Origin: Apus apus
Lineage: Eukaryota; Chordata; Aves; Apodiformes; Apodidae
Assembly (NCBI RefSeq): GCF_020740795.1
Contig: NC_067299.1
Span: 10,670,001 to 10,734,000, forward strand
Direction: 5' to 3'
Length of the DNA stretch: 64,000 nucleotides
The position numbers and the translations under genes were made by a program. A model generated the notes under the pieces. That model ran no database searches. It was not told the DNA's origin and was given only the letters and a program-made list of their open reading frames with translations. Shown one piece after another: positions 1 to 11,989 of this stretch (position 1 is the stretch's first letter; each line of letters starts with the position of its first letter).

Positions 1-1018
1 ACACATTGGGGGATGAAGAACAAATGGGGGCCCCAGGATCATTTATCCTCTTCCCCTCTCTCCATCAAACCTGCAAAGCTCAAGCCATGTCCCAAAATAC
101 TCCCCATAGCACAGAGCAAGCTTGGGGCAGGTAGAGGAGCATCCCACTGCTGAGCACCAGCCCACGTCTCTCCATGCTGGGGCAAAACACATGGGAAGTA
201 TTTTAGGCACCTTGGTGAATTCAGTTAAAAGGTTTTGCTTGGAAAAATCAAAAAAATACTTAATTTTTTTTTTCCAGAAAAATGTACTTTGCGATTTTTT
301 TATTTTTTTGAGCCAGTTCATAGATTCTGGGGTCAGGTTTGGTTTCGTTTACAAAGTCTAACACCTTCTCTCAGTTTGCAGCTCAAAAATGGTTTGGTTG
401 GGTTTTGTTTGTTTTTTTGGGGGGAGGGGGGAAACTTTAAAAAGCAAATTAGAGGAAATTTCAAATTGAAATTTAGCTCCATAGTCCTCAAATTGAGGCA
501 GTGAAAAAAACACCAAACAAAACAAATAAACAAACAAAAGCCTCAACCTCTCTGCTTTTTAAAATTTTGTTTGATTTTAATTAAGTCAATCAGCAATGGA
601 AAGGGCTCCAGATGAAAACCACACAGGCAGCAAACATCTCTGAGGCTCCAGATGTGCATTCCTCCACCTTCCACTGGTGAGTTTGCAGCACAGCCTGGTG
701 TGCTGGGTGCTCTGGTCACTCAGGGCACACACCTTGCTGAGGAATCAGAGCAGGAGATGGAGGGATGGGACACATCCTGCTCCTCCCTGTGCACAGGACC
801 AGGATGGGTTCAGGCTGTGCCTGGGAGCAGAGATGAGATGCTGGGCTCTCCAGCCCATCCCCTGGACTCTTTCCTTTGAACTATAGAGATATTTGGGGTG
901 TATCAGAACGTGCTGATGTCAGTTAGTAATCGAAATCAGTAAAATATAGGGGGAAAAAAACACATTTGGGGAAAAAATAACACATAAAAGAGAACATAAG
1001 GGACACACAGAATAAAAA
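1..1018. other. Non-genic unique sequence
   Basis: No gene or recognised repeat is visible. Positions 240-545 are rich in T and G homopolymers, with a G-rich run near 418-430, and flip to A-rich around 505-540. The short open frames here are overlapping chance frames with low-complexity translations. The segment 831-921 is annotated separately because it recurs at 4025-4115. Confidence 0.6.
831..921 (+). repeat. 91-bp segment duplicated inside the CR1 at 4 kb (probable source copy)
   Basis: This segment starts AGATGAGATGCTGGGCTCTC and ends GTGCTGATGTCA. It recurs in the same orientation at 4025-4115 with 3 mismatches in 91 bp, counted by eye. Here it sits in ordinary non-repeat sequence, whereas the second copy interrupts a CR1. 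This copy is therefore the likely donor. Confidence 0.9.
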
Positions 1019-1233
1019 TAGAATCACAGAATCATTAAGGTTGGAAGGGATCTCAAAGATCACCAAGTTCCAACCCCCCTGCCAGGAGCAGGGAACCCAC
1101 CACCAGACCAGGCTGCACAAAACCTCATCCAACCTGGCCTTAAAAACCTCCAGGGATGGGGCATCAACAACCTCCCTGGGCAACCCATCCCAGCTCCTCA
1201 CCACCCTGAGAGTGAAGAGTTTCTTCCTAAATA
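1019..1233 (-). mobile_element. CR1: CR1 LINE 3' fragment
   Basis: The element reads on the minus strand, so its 3' tail is at the low-coordinate end (GAATCACAGAATCATTAAGG, followed by the GTTGGAAGGGA block). The usual CR1 3' landmarks follow, through CTCCAGGGATGGGGCATC and the GAAGAGTTTCTTCC block near 1222. There it is 5'-truncated and abuts a CR1 of the opposite orientation. It belongs to the same subfamily as the copy at 15200-15715. Confidence 0.93.
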
Positions 1234-1239
1234 GGGCCC

Positions 1240-1490
1240 AGATAAGAGTGAAAGGGGTAACGGGCACAAACTGGAGCACAAGAGGTTTAACCTAAATATA
1301 GGAAAATACTTCTTGACCCTGAGGGTGACAGAGCCCTGGGACAGGCTGCCCACGGGGGTTGTGGAGTCTCCATCCCTGGAGAGATTCCAGACTCACCTGG
1401 ACATGTTCCTGTGGGATCTGCTCTAGGGGGGTTGGACAAGATGATCTCCAAAGGTCCCATCCAACCCCACCACTCTGTGATTCTGTGATT
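1240..1490 (+). mobile_element. CR1: CR1 LINE 3' fragment
   Basis: This is a plus-strand CR1 running from the block AGGGGTAACGGGCACAAACT through GGGTGACAGAGCCCTGGGAC to the tail CTCTGTGATTCTGTGATT. The short ORF2 C-terminal relic (the PWDRLP-like block) is visible in translation. It is 5'-truncated and joins the opposite-strand CR1 head to head. It is a different subfamily from that neighbour, so the pair is not one inverted insertion. Confidence 0.93.
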
Positions 1491-2449
1491 AAACAAAGCC
1501 AGATCAGCCCAGCTTTGAGACAGGCCTGCAAGACACTGGCTGGAGAGATGAAAGGGATGGAGAGGAGCCCTGCCCACAGCTTGCCTGGGTTACAGCCACA
1601 CTGAGTAATTGCAATCACAGTATTCATACATTAATGAGCTATTAGCACACTAAAATTCACACCCACAGGCAAGAGGGACCCCTGCTAACAACAAGCCCCC
1701 CACTCTTGGAGCAGGCATGGTGACATTTTTGAGCATTGCCACCTTGAATGGAAGCCAGGAATGAGCTGAGGGATGAGTGTGTGTGAGTGACATAAGAAAG
1801 TTAGACATCAAGTTCTTTCTCACGTTTTTGGGTATGAAAGCAACACTTGCATTCTGGGAGACAGAGGTTGTTTTTTGGAACACCCCCCCCTGCTCCCATT
1901 TCTGTGCAGAACTGGGTATTAAAGCAAATATCCCAACCCTGGGTGTGGGTTGGCTTCGTGAACACCAGGGAACGGACCCTGCGCTGGGGACACCAGTGTC
2001 ACCCTGAAGCAGGCAGCAGGACAGCAGGAGCCACCATCCCTGCAGTGCCCCTGGGTGTCACCTCGCTCTGCAGTGGCACAGAGGGGGCTGCACAGCCCCA
2101 GAGAAGCTGCCAAGAAGCAGCAGCTCCCACAGCCAGCAACGGTGACGGCTCTTTGGCCAAATCTGGAGCGTTTTCCGGGCTACATCTGTAATTTCACTGA
2201 AAGCCACAGTCCTAATGGACAGCTGGAAATACTCCACAGCTCTCTGGCTGTCACCTCACCCAGTTGTCACAGACAGCTCTGAGATATTCCATCTCTCACC
2301 ATCATACGACCCAGGACTGAGTTGGGAGGTTGGTGGCTCATGACTTACATCCTGTCCACAGATTTCTCTTTCAGGGCTGGGTGACCCAAACCAGCACAAC
2401 CACAAACCCAGCACAGAGCTCTCTGCTCTGCCCGTGACCAGGCCACAGC
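1491..2449. other. Non-genic unique sequence
   Basis: I see no gene, RNA or recognised repeat here. It is ordinary mixed-composition sequence between two CR1 copies. Confidence 0.6.
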
Positions 2450-2645
2450 GTTGTGGTGAGACCCTGGCCCAGGCTGCCCAGGGAAGCTGTGGCTGCCCCA
2501 TCCCTGGCAGTGTTGAAGGGCAGGTTGGATGGGGCTTGGAGCAGCCTGGGCTGGTGGGAGGTGTCCCTGCCCGTGCAGGGGGGTTGGAACCTGATGATCT
2601 TTAAGGTTCCTTCCAACCCAAACCAGTCTGGGATTCTCTGATTCA
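2450..2645 (+). mobile_element. CR1: CR1 LINE 3' fragment
   Basis: Plus-strand CR1 of the subfamily with the blocks TGAGACCCTGGCCCAGGCTG, GGATGGGGCTTGGAGCAGCC and GTTGGAACCTGATGATCTTT. It ends in the degenerate tail CTGGGATTCTCTGATTC. It is truncated about 195 bp from the 3' end. Confidence 0.95.
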
Positions 2646-3983
2646 TGTTTGCATGAAGCTGGGACTCAGCATCCTCTAGAGGAGCTGCCACCACCACCCC
2701 CATCATGTATTTTCATGGAAGATACTACACCCTCCTTTGTAGTACCAGCCTTCAGCATTGCCCATCATCCCTTAAACTCAAGGGATGTTATTTTTGCTGC
2801 ATCTAAAAGGCCACAGAAGCACCAGAAAAGCCACCAGTGAGGCCCTTGAGCAACCCCCCAGCCTGATGTGCCATCACCAGCTGAACAAACAAAATAAGCA
2901 GATGGAGAGCAAACCCATGGTGGACACCAACCAAGCTGAGATCCTTGCAAAAACAGCACCATGACACTTTGATCAAACACGGAGGAGCAAAACTCATGGG
3001 TCCATGGCTGGGGAGCTGGAGAGGAGCTGGCTCATGGACTGGGCTGTCTTGCAAGAGCAAGGCAGGAGGATAAATGTGCACAAGCTGGAGGGTGGACAGT
3101 GTCAATAGGATTAGTTTGGTCTATTATTTATCATGCCATATGCCCCAGCACTCCATCCACAAATCTGAGCCATCAGCTGTGAACACCTGTCAAGGACTTG
3201 AGTAATTTTCCAGTTTCTGGGCAGAATAACTAGAGACAATAAGGCTGATTTAATCAGTAAGTACTTTGCTCCAGAAGAGCAGTGGCTTAAAAGAAAAATC
3301 TCACTGTACCTTTTTTTTTAAATGAAAGCCCTTCTGCATTAGAGATCACCCAGAAAAAAAAACTCCTGGGTTCCAGTATAGCAGGGCAGGTATTAGACAA
3401 ATGAATAGTGGAAAATGCAATACACTGTGTCCTCCTGCTTGTCCACAGGAGACAAATTCCCCATTTAGACAACCCAAGAGAAATGCAATTCTCTCACAAC
3501 AGCTGCATCCACTGTACATTGTTTCTCTGGGGAAAAAAAAATAAAAATTAAAAAATGTACACAACTTTGAAGTCCTCCAACGCCGTCAAGAACATGTTTT
3601 TTTTCCCCCAAAGTGTCTCAAAAGTAGCGAAAACAAAAAAATATATGAGGAAAATTAATGAGTGCTACCAGCTGAGCCAGATGGTCTGCTGTGAATCCCC
3701 GCAGCCTCATGCAACTGTGAGTCAAGCCATTTTTCAAAAGGGTGAAGAAAAATTAAAACCAAAAAAGTCCATTTCCGAGACTACCAGGCTTCCAAAAAAG
3801 CCATTTGGGTTTCCCAGCTGAGAGCCAACAAAACAAAAGAGGGTCTGGCTGGTTTAGGCCCACGGTGCCCCCTGCCCTTCTGTCACGCGCGTGCAGATGG
3901 GCTGGGTGCCTTTCCTTTCAGCACGGTCCCATACAGTGTTTCCCTGGGATGCAGGGTTTTTCCAGCATTTTAGTTCCAGATCC
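2646..3983. other. Non-genic unique sequence
   Basis: No gene or recognised repeat is visible. Short A or T runs occur near 3309-3318, 3354-3361, 3533-3541 and 3597-3604. Open frames are short and overlap on both strands. Confidence 0.6.
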
Positions 3984-4552
3984 ATAGAATCACAGAATTA
4001 TTAAGGTTGGAAGGGACCTCAAAGAGATGAGATGCTGGGCTCTCCAGCACATCCCATGGACTCTTTCCTTTGAACTATAGAGATATCTGGGGTGTATCAG
4101 AACGTGCTGATGTCAACAACCTCCCTGGGCAACCCATCCCAGCTCCTCACCACCCTCACAGTGAAGAATTTCTTCCTAATATCACACCTAAATCTTCCCT
4201 CTCTTAATTTAAAACCATTATCCTTTGTCCTATCACTGTCTTCTCTGATGAAAAGCCCCTCCCCAGCTTTCCTGGAGCCCCTTCAGGCACTGGAAGGTGC
4301 TCTAAGGTCTCCCTGGAGCCTTCTCCTCTCCAGGCTGAACACCCCAACTCTCTCAGCCTGTCTCCAGAGCAGAGCTGCTCCAGCCTTGGATCATCTTGGT
4401 GACCCTTCTCTGGCCCCTCTCCAACAGGTCTGTATCTTTCTTGTGCTGAGGGCTCCAGAACTGGACACAACACTCCAGGTGGGGTCTGACCAGAGCAGAG
4501 CAGAGGGGCAGAATCCCCTCCCTGTCCCCAGTACTGTCCCTGCTGCCCACCC
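3984..4552 (-). mobile_element. CR1: CR1 LINE 3' fragment with replaced interior
   Basis: Minus-strand CR1 with the tail at ATAGAATCACAGAATTATTA and an intact 3' block up to 4024. The next ~130 bp expected from sister copies (1019-1233, 15200-15715) are missing. They are replaced by the 91-bp segment 4025-4115, after which CR1 resumes at AACAACCTCCCTGGGCAACC and continues to about 4552. The 5' part encodes, on the minus strand, decayed remains of the ORF2 C-terminus. Confidence 0.93.
4025..4115 (+). repeat. 91-bp ectopic copy inserted in a CR1
   Basis: This is a copy of 831-921 with 3 mismatches. Short shared bases sit at both junctions: AGAT on the left, and TCA on the right where the segment's TGTCA meets CR1 ATCAACAACC. 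That pattern fits microhomology-mediated template switching rather than retrotransposition. Confidence 0.9.
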
Positions 4553-6342
4553 TTGGGAGCTGGCAATGTCCTCCCAGCTCCATCCTCCCACCCACCACCA
4601 GCACCTCCCACCCTCCCGTGCCAGCTCGCCCCTCGCCAGGACCCGCTTGAGATGAGAGAGACACTTGCCAGGAGGGAAACTCTGGTTGCCTGCTTGTCTG
4701 CTGTGGATCCTCCTTCTCCCCAGGAGACTGGTCCCCTCGGCCACCTTCATGCTTGGGTTGCCCCTCTCCGTGCTCTTCAATCAGCCCCATCAGGCAGACG
4801 AGATGGCAGGTCCTGGGCGACGTGCGAGCTCATCATGGGGACATCGGCGCCGGCAGCGTGACCCTGGAAGGAGTGGACAGGACCTCAACTGCAGGCACAA
4901 GACCAGTTTATCATTTATTTAAACTCCATCTCTCAATAATTCATGCCAGCCTGCCACTGTGGAGCAGAACAACACTGGCAGGAGCCCAGCGACGCAGGCA
5001 GTGAGTAACCACATCTGGAACAGATGTTCAGTTCTGGATGAAAGCTGGTTCTGCCCCAGCCTGTCCAATGGTGAGCTCTGGGCAGTGTCCTGCTCCTGCC
5101 AGGGGGCAACAGTGAGTTGCTCCTGTGTTTAACAGCTCAGAGTTGGCACAGATGGGATGAAAGCTCCTGGACTGGCTCCAGCTGCAGCCCAGACTTGCAG
5201 CGTCTGCAGGTGTCTCCTCAGAAGCCTCTGAGCAAGAACAGGAGGAGCCACCAGCCCTCCCAACAGCGAGTCCTGCTCTCCCTGCCCTCCCACCAGAGCC
5301 TGGAGCATGGTGTCCCCGCACACAGCCAGGAGTGTGCCCACCTTCTGCCCGTGGAGATATCACTGCTGTTCCCGGGAGTGAGCTGGGTCCAGCCCGTGTT
5401 CCTGTGTCCCAGGGACATAGGTGCAAAAACCAAGAGGAGGAGCCAAGGTCACCCATGCACTTGCAGATACCTCTGCAGGGCACCCACCACAGGCACACCC
5501 AGCCTCCAAGCCCCCAGGCAGGGTACCCCCTTATCTCTTCTCCAGCCATGGCACACAAGACCTCTAAGTCTGACCATCACCTTCTGCGCCTTGGCACTGA
5601 GCTCCTGGCCACGAGCACTGCCACCTGCAGCATTGCCATTCCAAAGGCATCTGCAAAGCTCATTCCCCACCGCTGGGGACACTCCACACTCCCCCTTCTC
5701 TTCATCCAAGGCAAGCCAGTGTCTCCACCGCCAGGACCCTTTGTGGCTTGTACACGGTTGATCCATTATCTCCAATCCCCTTCCCCTCTGGGACATCAGC
5801 CCAAGCCTTCAGCCACCCCACAGTGCCAGCTGCCATCAGGCTGTCACTGCACTTCAAACAAGGACTTCATTCCTTGCCCTGTCCTGACCCTTGCACGTGG
5901 GCAAGTGTCCCAGATGATCCACAGATGCACCTTGTTATCCTTCTGGAAACCACCTCCACAGCAGCCAGGAGCCTCTGGTGCCCCAAGATGCACCTGCCAG
6001 GCCAGCCAGTGGCACCTCTCTCTGCTCCCCTGCCCATCTGTCACTGGTCCTGTGCCCTCACTCTCCTCCTACATGGCTTATAAGCACTTGGAGGAAAGAA
6101 CTTCAGTGCCATGTCACACAGCTCTTAGCATGCTCGGGGCCTCACCCAGAACCAGACCTCCAAGCTGCCTTATTATTGTTATTACTATTATTACTATTAT
6201 TACTACTACTACCAGCGTTACTGCTGACTCTCCAAGGCTCTGCTCAGGCTCTTGATAGAGTCCTTACATTTTTTTGGACTACTTCACTGATGTGTTTTGC
6301 AACTTCTCCTCTGAGAGCCAGACTCCACTCTGTCTGGATTAA
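4553..6342. other. Non-genic, stop-poor sequence
   Basis: Several long frames overlap here in different phases and strands, the longest about 307 codons around 5332-6255. They have no recognisable domain, start at non-ATG codons, and one runs into a microsatellite. The composition (C-rich plus strand, few TA-containing triplets) explains the openness. I see no gene. Confidence 0.55.
6171..6213 (+). repeat. (TTA/CTA)n trinucleotide microsatellite
   Basis: An imperfect run of TTATTACTATTATTAC-type triplets ends in ACTACTACTACC. Confidence 0.9.
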
Positions 6343-6490
6343 AGATTCATGGAATTGCTTGGGTGGGAAGGGACTTAACGACCAACTAGTTCCAGCCCCC
6401 TGCATGGGCAGGGACACCTCCCACCAGCCCAGGTTGCTCCAAGCCCCATCCAACCTGCCCTTCAACACTGCCAGGGATGGGGCAGCCACA
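6343..6490 (-). mobile_element. CR1: CR1 LINE 3' fragment
   Basis: Minus-strand CR1, same subfamily as 2450-2645. The tail ATTCATGGAATTGCTTGGGT is decayed. Diagnostic blocks are CCTGCATGGGCAGGGACACC and CCAGGGATGGGGCAGCCACA, where it is 5'-truncated. Confidence 0.93.
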
Positions 6491-6770
6491 TGTGCAAGGT
6501 ACCAGAAGGGACAACACAGGGATCCTAGGAAGAAAGTCATCCTGGTTCAATGCCATCCTGAGCTGCTGAGGACCTTTCTCAGGTCCTGCTGAAGACCTGG
6601 AGCCAAGAGTGCTTGCCCTGGAACAGAGGAGGATCAGGAAGAAGGCAACCTTAGCAAAAATGGTAGGCAAGAAGACAAGATGAGTGAAATCCTGTTTAAT
6701 CCCCTGCCTAGGGCCCCACCTCCATATTGGCCTTCAGCCCATCTCCCACTGCCCTTGGGAGGCCATGGAC

Positions 6771-7045
6771 ATAGAATCCCAGAATTGTCAAGGTTGGAAA
6801 ACTTCAAGATCATCAAGTCCAACCAGCCACCCTACAACCGCTAACCACCAAACCATCTCCCAGAGCACCACATCTACCCCTTTTTTGAACACCTCCAGGG
6901 ATGGTGCCTCCCCCACCTCCCTGGGCAGCCTGTTCCAAGGCCTCACCACTTTTTCTGTGAAGAAATTCTTCCTAATATCCAGCCTGAACCTCCCCTGGTG
7001 CAGCTTGACCCTATTCCCTCTTGTCCTATCGCTGGTCACCAGGGA
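6771..7045 (-). mobile_element. CR1: CR1 LINE 3' fragment
   Basis: Minus-strand CR1 with the tail at ATAGAATCCCAGAATTGTCA, then the GAGCACCACATCTACCCCTT and GGGATGGTGCCTCCCCCACC blocks. It runs to TTGTCCTATCGCTGGTCACC. It shares its subfamily with the copy at 16466-16698. Confidence 0.93.
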
Positions 7046-7305
7046 GATGTGTCTCTGCCTTGGTGGCAGCTTTGTCACTGAAACAGTTAAGTGGGAAATT
7101 GTTTGCAACCCAGCCCCCTTGGCTGGCCAAACAGCTCTCCTGGCTCTGAGATGACTTTCCTCTTCTGCTTCTCGCTCTCTCATGCCAAGTGAGGATCTGG
7201 CCGCTCTGCAGCCCTCCCTGCCAGCACCACCACACTGACTCATTCAACAGCTCCTCATCACAACACCTTCTTTCAATGGGACTTCATCCTGGATGGCACT
7301 TGTCT

Positions 7306-7566
7306 TCACAGAATCACAGAATATTAGGGGCTGGAAGGGACCTCTGAAGATCATCCAGTCCAACCCTCCTGCCAGAGCAGGACCAAAACCAGGGCAGGTC
7401 ACTCAGAAAGGCATCCAGACAGGTCTGGAAAGTCTCCAGAGAAGGAGACTCCACAGCCTCTCTGGGCAGCCTGTCCCAGGGCTCTGTCACCCTCACAGGA
7501 AAGAAGTTGTTCCTCATGTTGAGGTGGAACTTCCTGGGCTCCAGTTTGAATCCAGTGCCCCTCATC
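7306..7566 (-). mobile_element. CR1: CR1 LINE 3' fragment
   Basis: Minus-strand CR1 of the subfamily with GCCAGAGCAGGACCAAAACC and GGCATCCAGACAGGTCTGGA. The tail is TCACAGAATCACAGAATATT. It closely matches the copies at 14217-14593 and 62615-63037. Confidence 0.95.
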
Positions 7567-9561
7567 TTCAAAATCCTATGCTGAAGAATGACCAGGAATG
7601 CAGACACACGGGCACGAAGTGAAGGGGGTTGACCAGAGTGGCTGGGTCAGAACCAGTGGGGTGATCTGTCAGCAGATAACCAGCTTTGCTACAAAGAGTA
7701 GAAACCCAGCTCAAAGGGAAAAGAAAGGTCCTCACATCACTTCTTCCATCAGGCTGACACCTCTTCATCTGGGGGAATTTGCCATCTGTTACCCAACTCA
7801 GGAAACGTGGGTTTTTTTCCAGGCTTATTAATAGCACAAACCCTAAGACTTCAAAGGAAAACCAGCAGCTGCTCCAGACCTCACCTCTTGGGCAACTAGG
7901 TTAGAGCAGGTACCATGGCTGGTGAGGTCGGGCCCTTCAGTCACTCCAGCACTCCCCTGTAGAAGCCATGAAGGCCACAGCTCAGACTGTGTCTCTAATG
8001 CTGGGCCATCTGGATTTCCAGATTTTCCTCAACACTTATTTTTTTTTTTCCTTTCACATCTCATTTTTCTTTCCAGTGGAGAGGAGAGAGGGTCCCAGAC
8101 GTGAGAGTGGCTAGAAGAGTGTAGGCAGGAGCAGAGGGAGACCATCCCCTTCATACACAAAGCACATTCCCCACATCCATAGGGTGCTCAGTAACATCCA
8201 AGATGACTAACACAGGTTACAGGTGCTTTGATGTAAGGAGATATATATATATAGATATATAGATATATTTAATGCTATGTTACCCTCTAAATTGGAGGCT
8301 GAAGAAATGCACTTGGCACCTGGAGCAGGGAGAAGCTTGTTTGTATCTTGAGCTGTTCTGCTGGTGGGGATGGAAGAATCCCACCATGGGCACACCTCTC
8401 CACTCAGTTGTAAATGTCCTAAGTGATGCCTGGTAATATTTTCAGGTAGGACTCGGGCTGGGAGATGGCCTTGGGAATGGTGAGGCTGTGGCTGAGACAG
8501 CTCATGTGTCATAACAGGCAACAGGAAAGGCAAAGCCCCCCAGCCCTTGCCATCTCCAGCTCATCTAAGTATCAGTGGCAATACAGGGTGAGGGAAATGA
8601 TCTTCTCATTGTCTTGATTTCTCAAGCAGAACCTGAAGCTCCCAAATTCGAGTGTGGCTTTAAGCCAAGAAAAAAACAAGCCAGGCTGACAAAAGATGCT
8701 GACTAATGCAAAGCACTTTGTTTTCTACCACTTAATAAAAGCCAGGAGCATTTCCCAAGAAAGGCCACATCCACTGGGCACCCCTGGGCACTGGGGGGAG
8801 GAGGTGGTGGTGATCCTCTGTGCAGGCCTGAGCCCCACGGGTCTCAGATACTCACCAAGAGGCAGGTGACCTGTGCCTGGGAGCTCAGCTGGGCACATTT
8901 GGAACAGCAAAGTGAAGGGCCAAAGCACCAGGCTGTCAGAAATCAGGAGCTGGTCTAACTCTGGGTAGAAGAAAAATGCTCAGCTACTCACTAGGATAGA
9001 AAGCAGAGCTCACATATCTCATCCCACCAGGAGAAAACACACAGTACATTCATATTTTGTCCTGTTGAGTGAATATCCAATTATTTATACAGTGCAAAGA
9101 AGCAGCAGGAGAACTTCAGGGAAATCCACCCAGAGATGCAATATAGTCTTAAAGGCAGCTCCACTAGGAGGCAAAAGCCCTTGGCTCAAGACCTGCTTTC
9201 AAAATGAGTAGAGAGATGCCTTCAGCCAACACATCCCATCTCTGATTCACTTCTGGGTCAGCTTCCCTGCCCCTAGGGGCTGCAAATCACAACCTTGATG
9301 TGGTCAAGAACCACAGGACATCTGCTATGCCCCGGAAGAGCTGGGGGAAGTGGGGCATAGCCAGGACCCACACTGCAGCCTGAAGCTGGGTTGGGTTTGT
9401 GGCAAATTCAGGCATCTCCAGCAGACCCTGCCGGCTTGTTTGCTCCCAGAGCAGAGACGTGGGTTACTCAGCTTCCCACTTCCCCCCTGGAGAACTTCCC
9501 ATGCAAACTAAAATTATCTGCTTCAAAAAAATGATTAAGTAAACTATTCCAGGCTCTTAGT
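7567..9561. other. Non-genic unique sequence
   Basis: No gene or transposon is recognised in these 2 kb. A short TA-rich microsatellite (TATATATATATAGATATATA type) lies at about 8239-8272 and a T-run at 8038-8051. Confidence 0.6.
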
Positions 9562-9837
9562 GCGGTCAAATGACAGGACAAGGGGCAACAGGCACAAGCC
9601 AGAGCACAGGAGGTTCCACCTCAACATGAGGAAAAACTTTTTCACCCTGAGGGTGACAGAGCCCTGGAACAGGCTGCCCAGGGGGGTTGTGGAATCTCCT
9701 TCTCTGGAGACATTCCAAACCCACCTGGATGTGTTCCTGTGTGACCTACTCTAGGGGATCCTGCTCTGGCAGGGGGGGTTGGACTAGATGATCTTTCAAG
9801 GTCCGTTCCAACCCTGCCCACTCTGTGATTCTGTGAG
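9562..9837 (+). mobile_element. CR1: CR1 LINE 3' fragment
   Basis: Plus-strand CR1 running from the GACAGGACAAGGGGCAACAG block through GAGGGTGACAGAGCCCTGGA to the tail CACTCTGTGATTCTGTGAG. The ORF2 C-terminal relic (DRTRGNR, then FHLNMRKNFF) is still readable over the first 64 codons. Confidence 0.95.
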
Positions 9838-10244
9838 TACCCAGAAGCTCTTGGAAATCTAGAAAACCTCTAATTATGACTGTTACCCAAAAAGGATTTT
9901 GCACATTGTTCAGAGTCTTTAGAAAAAGCAATTGGTAACATCAGAAACAGTATAAACTGAGGATTTGGAGTAACTGACCTCCTGTTCTCATTGTGCATTT
10001 GCCACCCAATGAAAGAAAAACAGGAAAGAGTCTTGCCAAGGTACGGGGAGGAAAATCAACAACAGCAGCTAAAATGAAAGGGATTTTGTTGGCAGAGCTT
10101 GCAAATTATTCCTGCTCCCTTTCACCCAACTTCCATAACAAAATTAGTGTGTGCTGCTTCTGATTCACCAGAATCATTTCTGCTGCTAAGATGGAAGGGC
10201 CAGTTGATCACCTTGCGTGGAGGAAGCAGCTCCTGCCCTCCAAG

Positions 10245-10506
10245 ACAGTGTCAGAACGAGGGGCAATGGGTGCAAGTTGGAACATGGGGAGTTCCTTTGA
10301 AATATGAGGAAAAACTTCTTTACAGTGAGGGTGACAGAGCCCTGGGACAGGCTGCCCAGGGAGGCTGTGGAGTCTCCATCTCTGGAGATATTCCAGACCC
10401 ACCTGGATGCAGCCCTGGGTAAAGTGCTCTAGGTGATCCTGCTTCAGTGGGAGAGTTGGACCAGATGATCTCTAGAGGTCCCTTCCAACTCCAGCACTTC
10501 TGTGAA
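10245..10506 (+). mobile_element. CR1: CR1 LINE 3' fragment
   Basis: Plus-strand CR1 from about GTGTCAGAACGAGGGGCAAT through GACAGGCTGCCCAGGGAGGC to GAGGTCCCTTCCAACTCCAG and a short tail. It is similar to but more diverged than the copy at 9562. Confidence 0.93.
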
Positions 10507-11045
10507 GACCCATCAGGAGTGCAGGCAGCAGCAAGGGAGCCAAAGAGAACCAGGGTTTAGGTCAAAATCTGACAGGGCTGGATCTAAACTGAGCTTCAGC
10601 TGGTGTGGATCAGGATGGCCAGGCTGGAAGGCCAAAAATACATGTAGAACAGCCAATAATTATTTTGAACTTGGAGCTGCAGCCTCTGTCAACCAAAGGT
10701 TGCACAAATCAAGACCTTGACTTATTAGATGTCCAGGCTTAATCAGATGGTGCTCATCAGTTATTTGAGCCATCAGATGTGCTCATCTACCCACCTAAGG
10801 AGGCCTCTTCAATCACATGTTCACATCCTACTCCTGGCTTGTCTAGCATTAGCTCTCAGTTACTCAGGCTATGAAACCAAACTCAACCCCAGCCCACACC
10901 ACTACTACTCAGCTGGAACCTGCTCAGCAGGAGAGATTCAGAGATTAAATGCCTGGTAAAGAGCAGGTTTCTCAGAGTGTGGCAGAGGTGGTTCTGCTCC
11001 ATGGTGAGAAAAACAGAACCAGGAGCCAAGGCAGTGCCCTGGAAG

Positions 11046-11322
11046 CACAGAATGGTTTGGGTTGGAAGGGGCCTTTCAAGACCATCTAGTCCAACCTCCT
11101 TGCAGTGCTCAGGGACATCCTCAGCCAGATCAGGTTGCTCAGAGTCCTGTCCAACCTGACCTTGAGTGTATCCAAGGATGGGGCATCCATCACCTCTCTG
11201 GGCAACGCAGGCCAGTGTCCCACCACCCTCTGCATAAAAGGCTTCTTAATAGTCTGTTCTAAATCTCCTCTCTTGTCGTTTAAAACCATCACCTCTTGTC
11301 CTATCACCACAGGCCCTGCTAA
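11046..11322 (-). mobile_element. CR1: CR1 LINE 3' fragment
   Basis: Minus-strand CR1 with the tail at CACAGAATGGTTTGGGTTGG. Internal blocks include GATCAGGTTGCTCAGAGTCC and GGATGGGGCATCCATCACCT. It ends near CTTGTCCTATCACCACAGGC. Confidence 0.93.
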
Positions 11323-11989
11323 CATGTTTGCCTTTCAGCAACAGAGGTTCTACAGAACTTGAACCTGAAGAGCAGAGCTGAGTGCTGGTAAAAGGGTACA
11401 GCAACAGTCCCAGATACAGTGAGAAAAGGCCAAAGTCCTCCCAAGAAGCTCAGTCAGGAGCAGATGGGGCTGAAAACAAAGCTACAGTGTAGGTGCATCT
11501 AGAAGACAAGGTGGGAGAAAAGCTACACACAATTCTACCTCTAAGATCCTTCCAGAAGGCAGAGATCAGCAGAACACCAGCACAAACAGGGTCTAAAGGC
11601 TTAAACAGGAGCTTAATGGAGCTTAAAGGAGCTTAAATGGGCTCCTGGATGGTGGGCAAGGGTGTGGTGGGACCCAGGTGGGGCTGTTGAGGGCACCTGA
11701 TGCCCTCAGGGCTCTGACAGCTTTCAGGCTTGATCCCACCAGACACTTGGTGGGACTGGGCTTCAGGTGTAGAATACTCAACACCTTCTCACCTGTCCTG
11801 GCATCTTAAACAGTGCTCCTCTGAAAGCTGCTGCATGTCACAGCACACAGCAGTTGTCTTCCCCTTGAAATCAGCTGCAAAGCAGAGAGAAGTGTCCTGG
11901 CCTGTGAGATCCACACGTGCAGCTTTGTTCTGGCTTAAGAAAGCAGATGTGAGGATTCATAGAACCATGGATGCCCTTGCTCAGCCTCA
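11323..11989. other. Non-genic unique sequence
   Basis: I see no gene here. A short local repetition of GGAGCTTAA occurs three times around 11607-11637. Confidence 0.55.

Noticed and set aside
5332..6255. 307-codon plus-strand open frame
   Set aside because: It starts at GTG rather than ATG and overlaps long frames in other phases. It includes a translated microsatellite and has no recognisable domain. The region is simply stop-poor.
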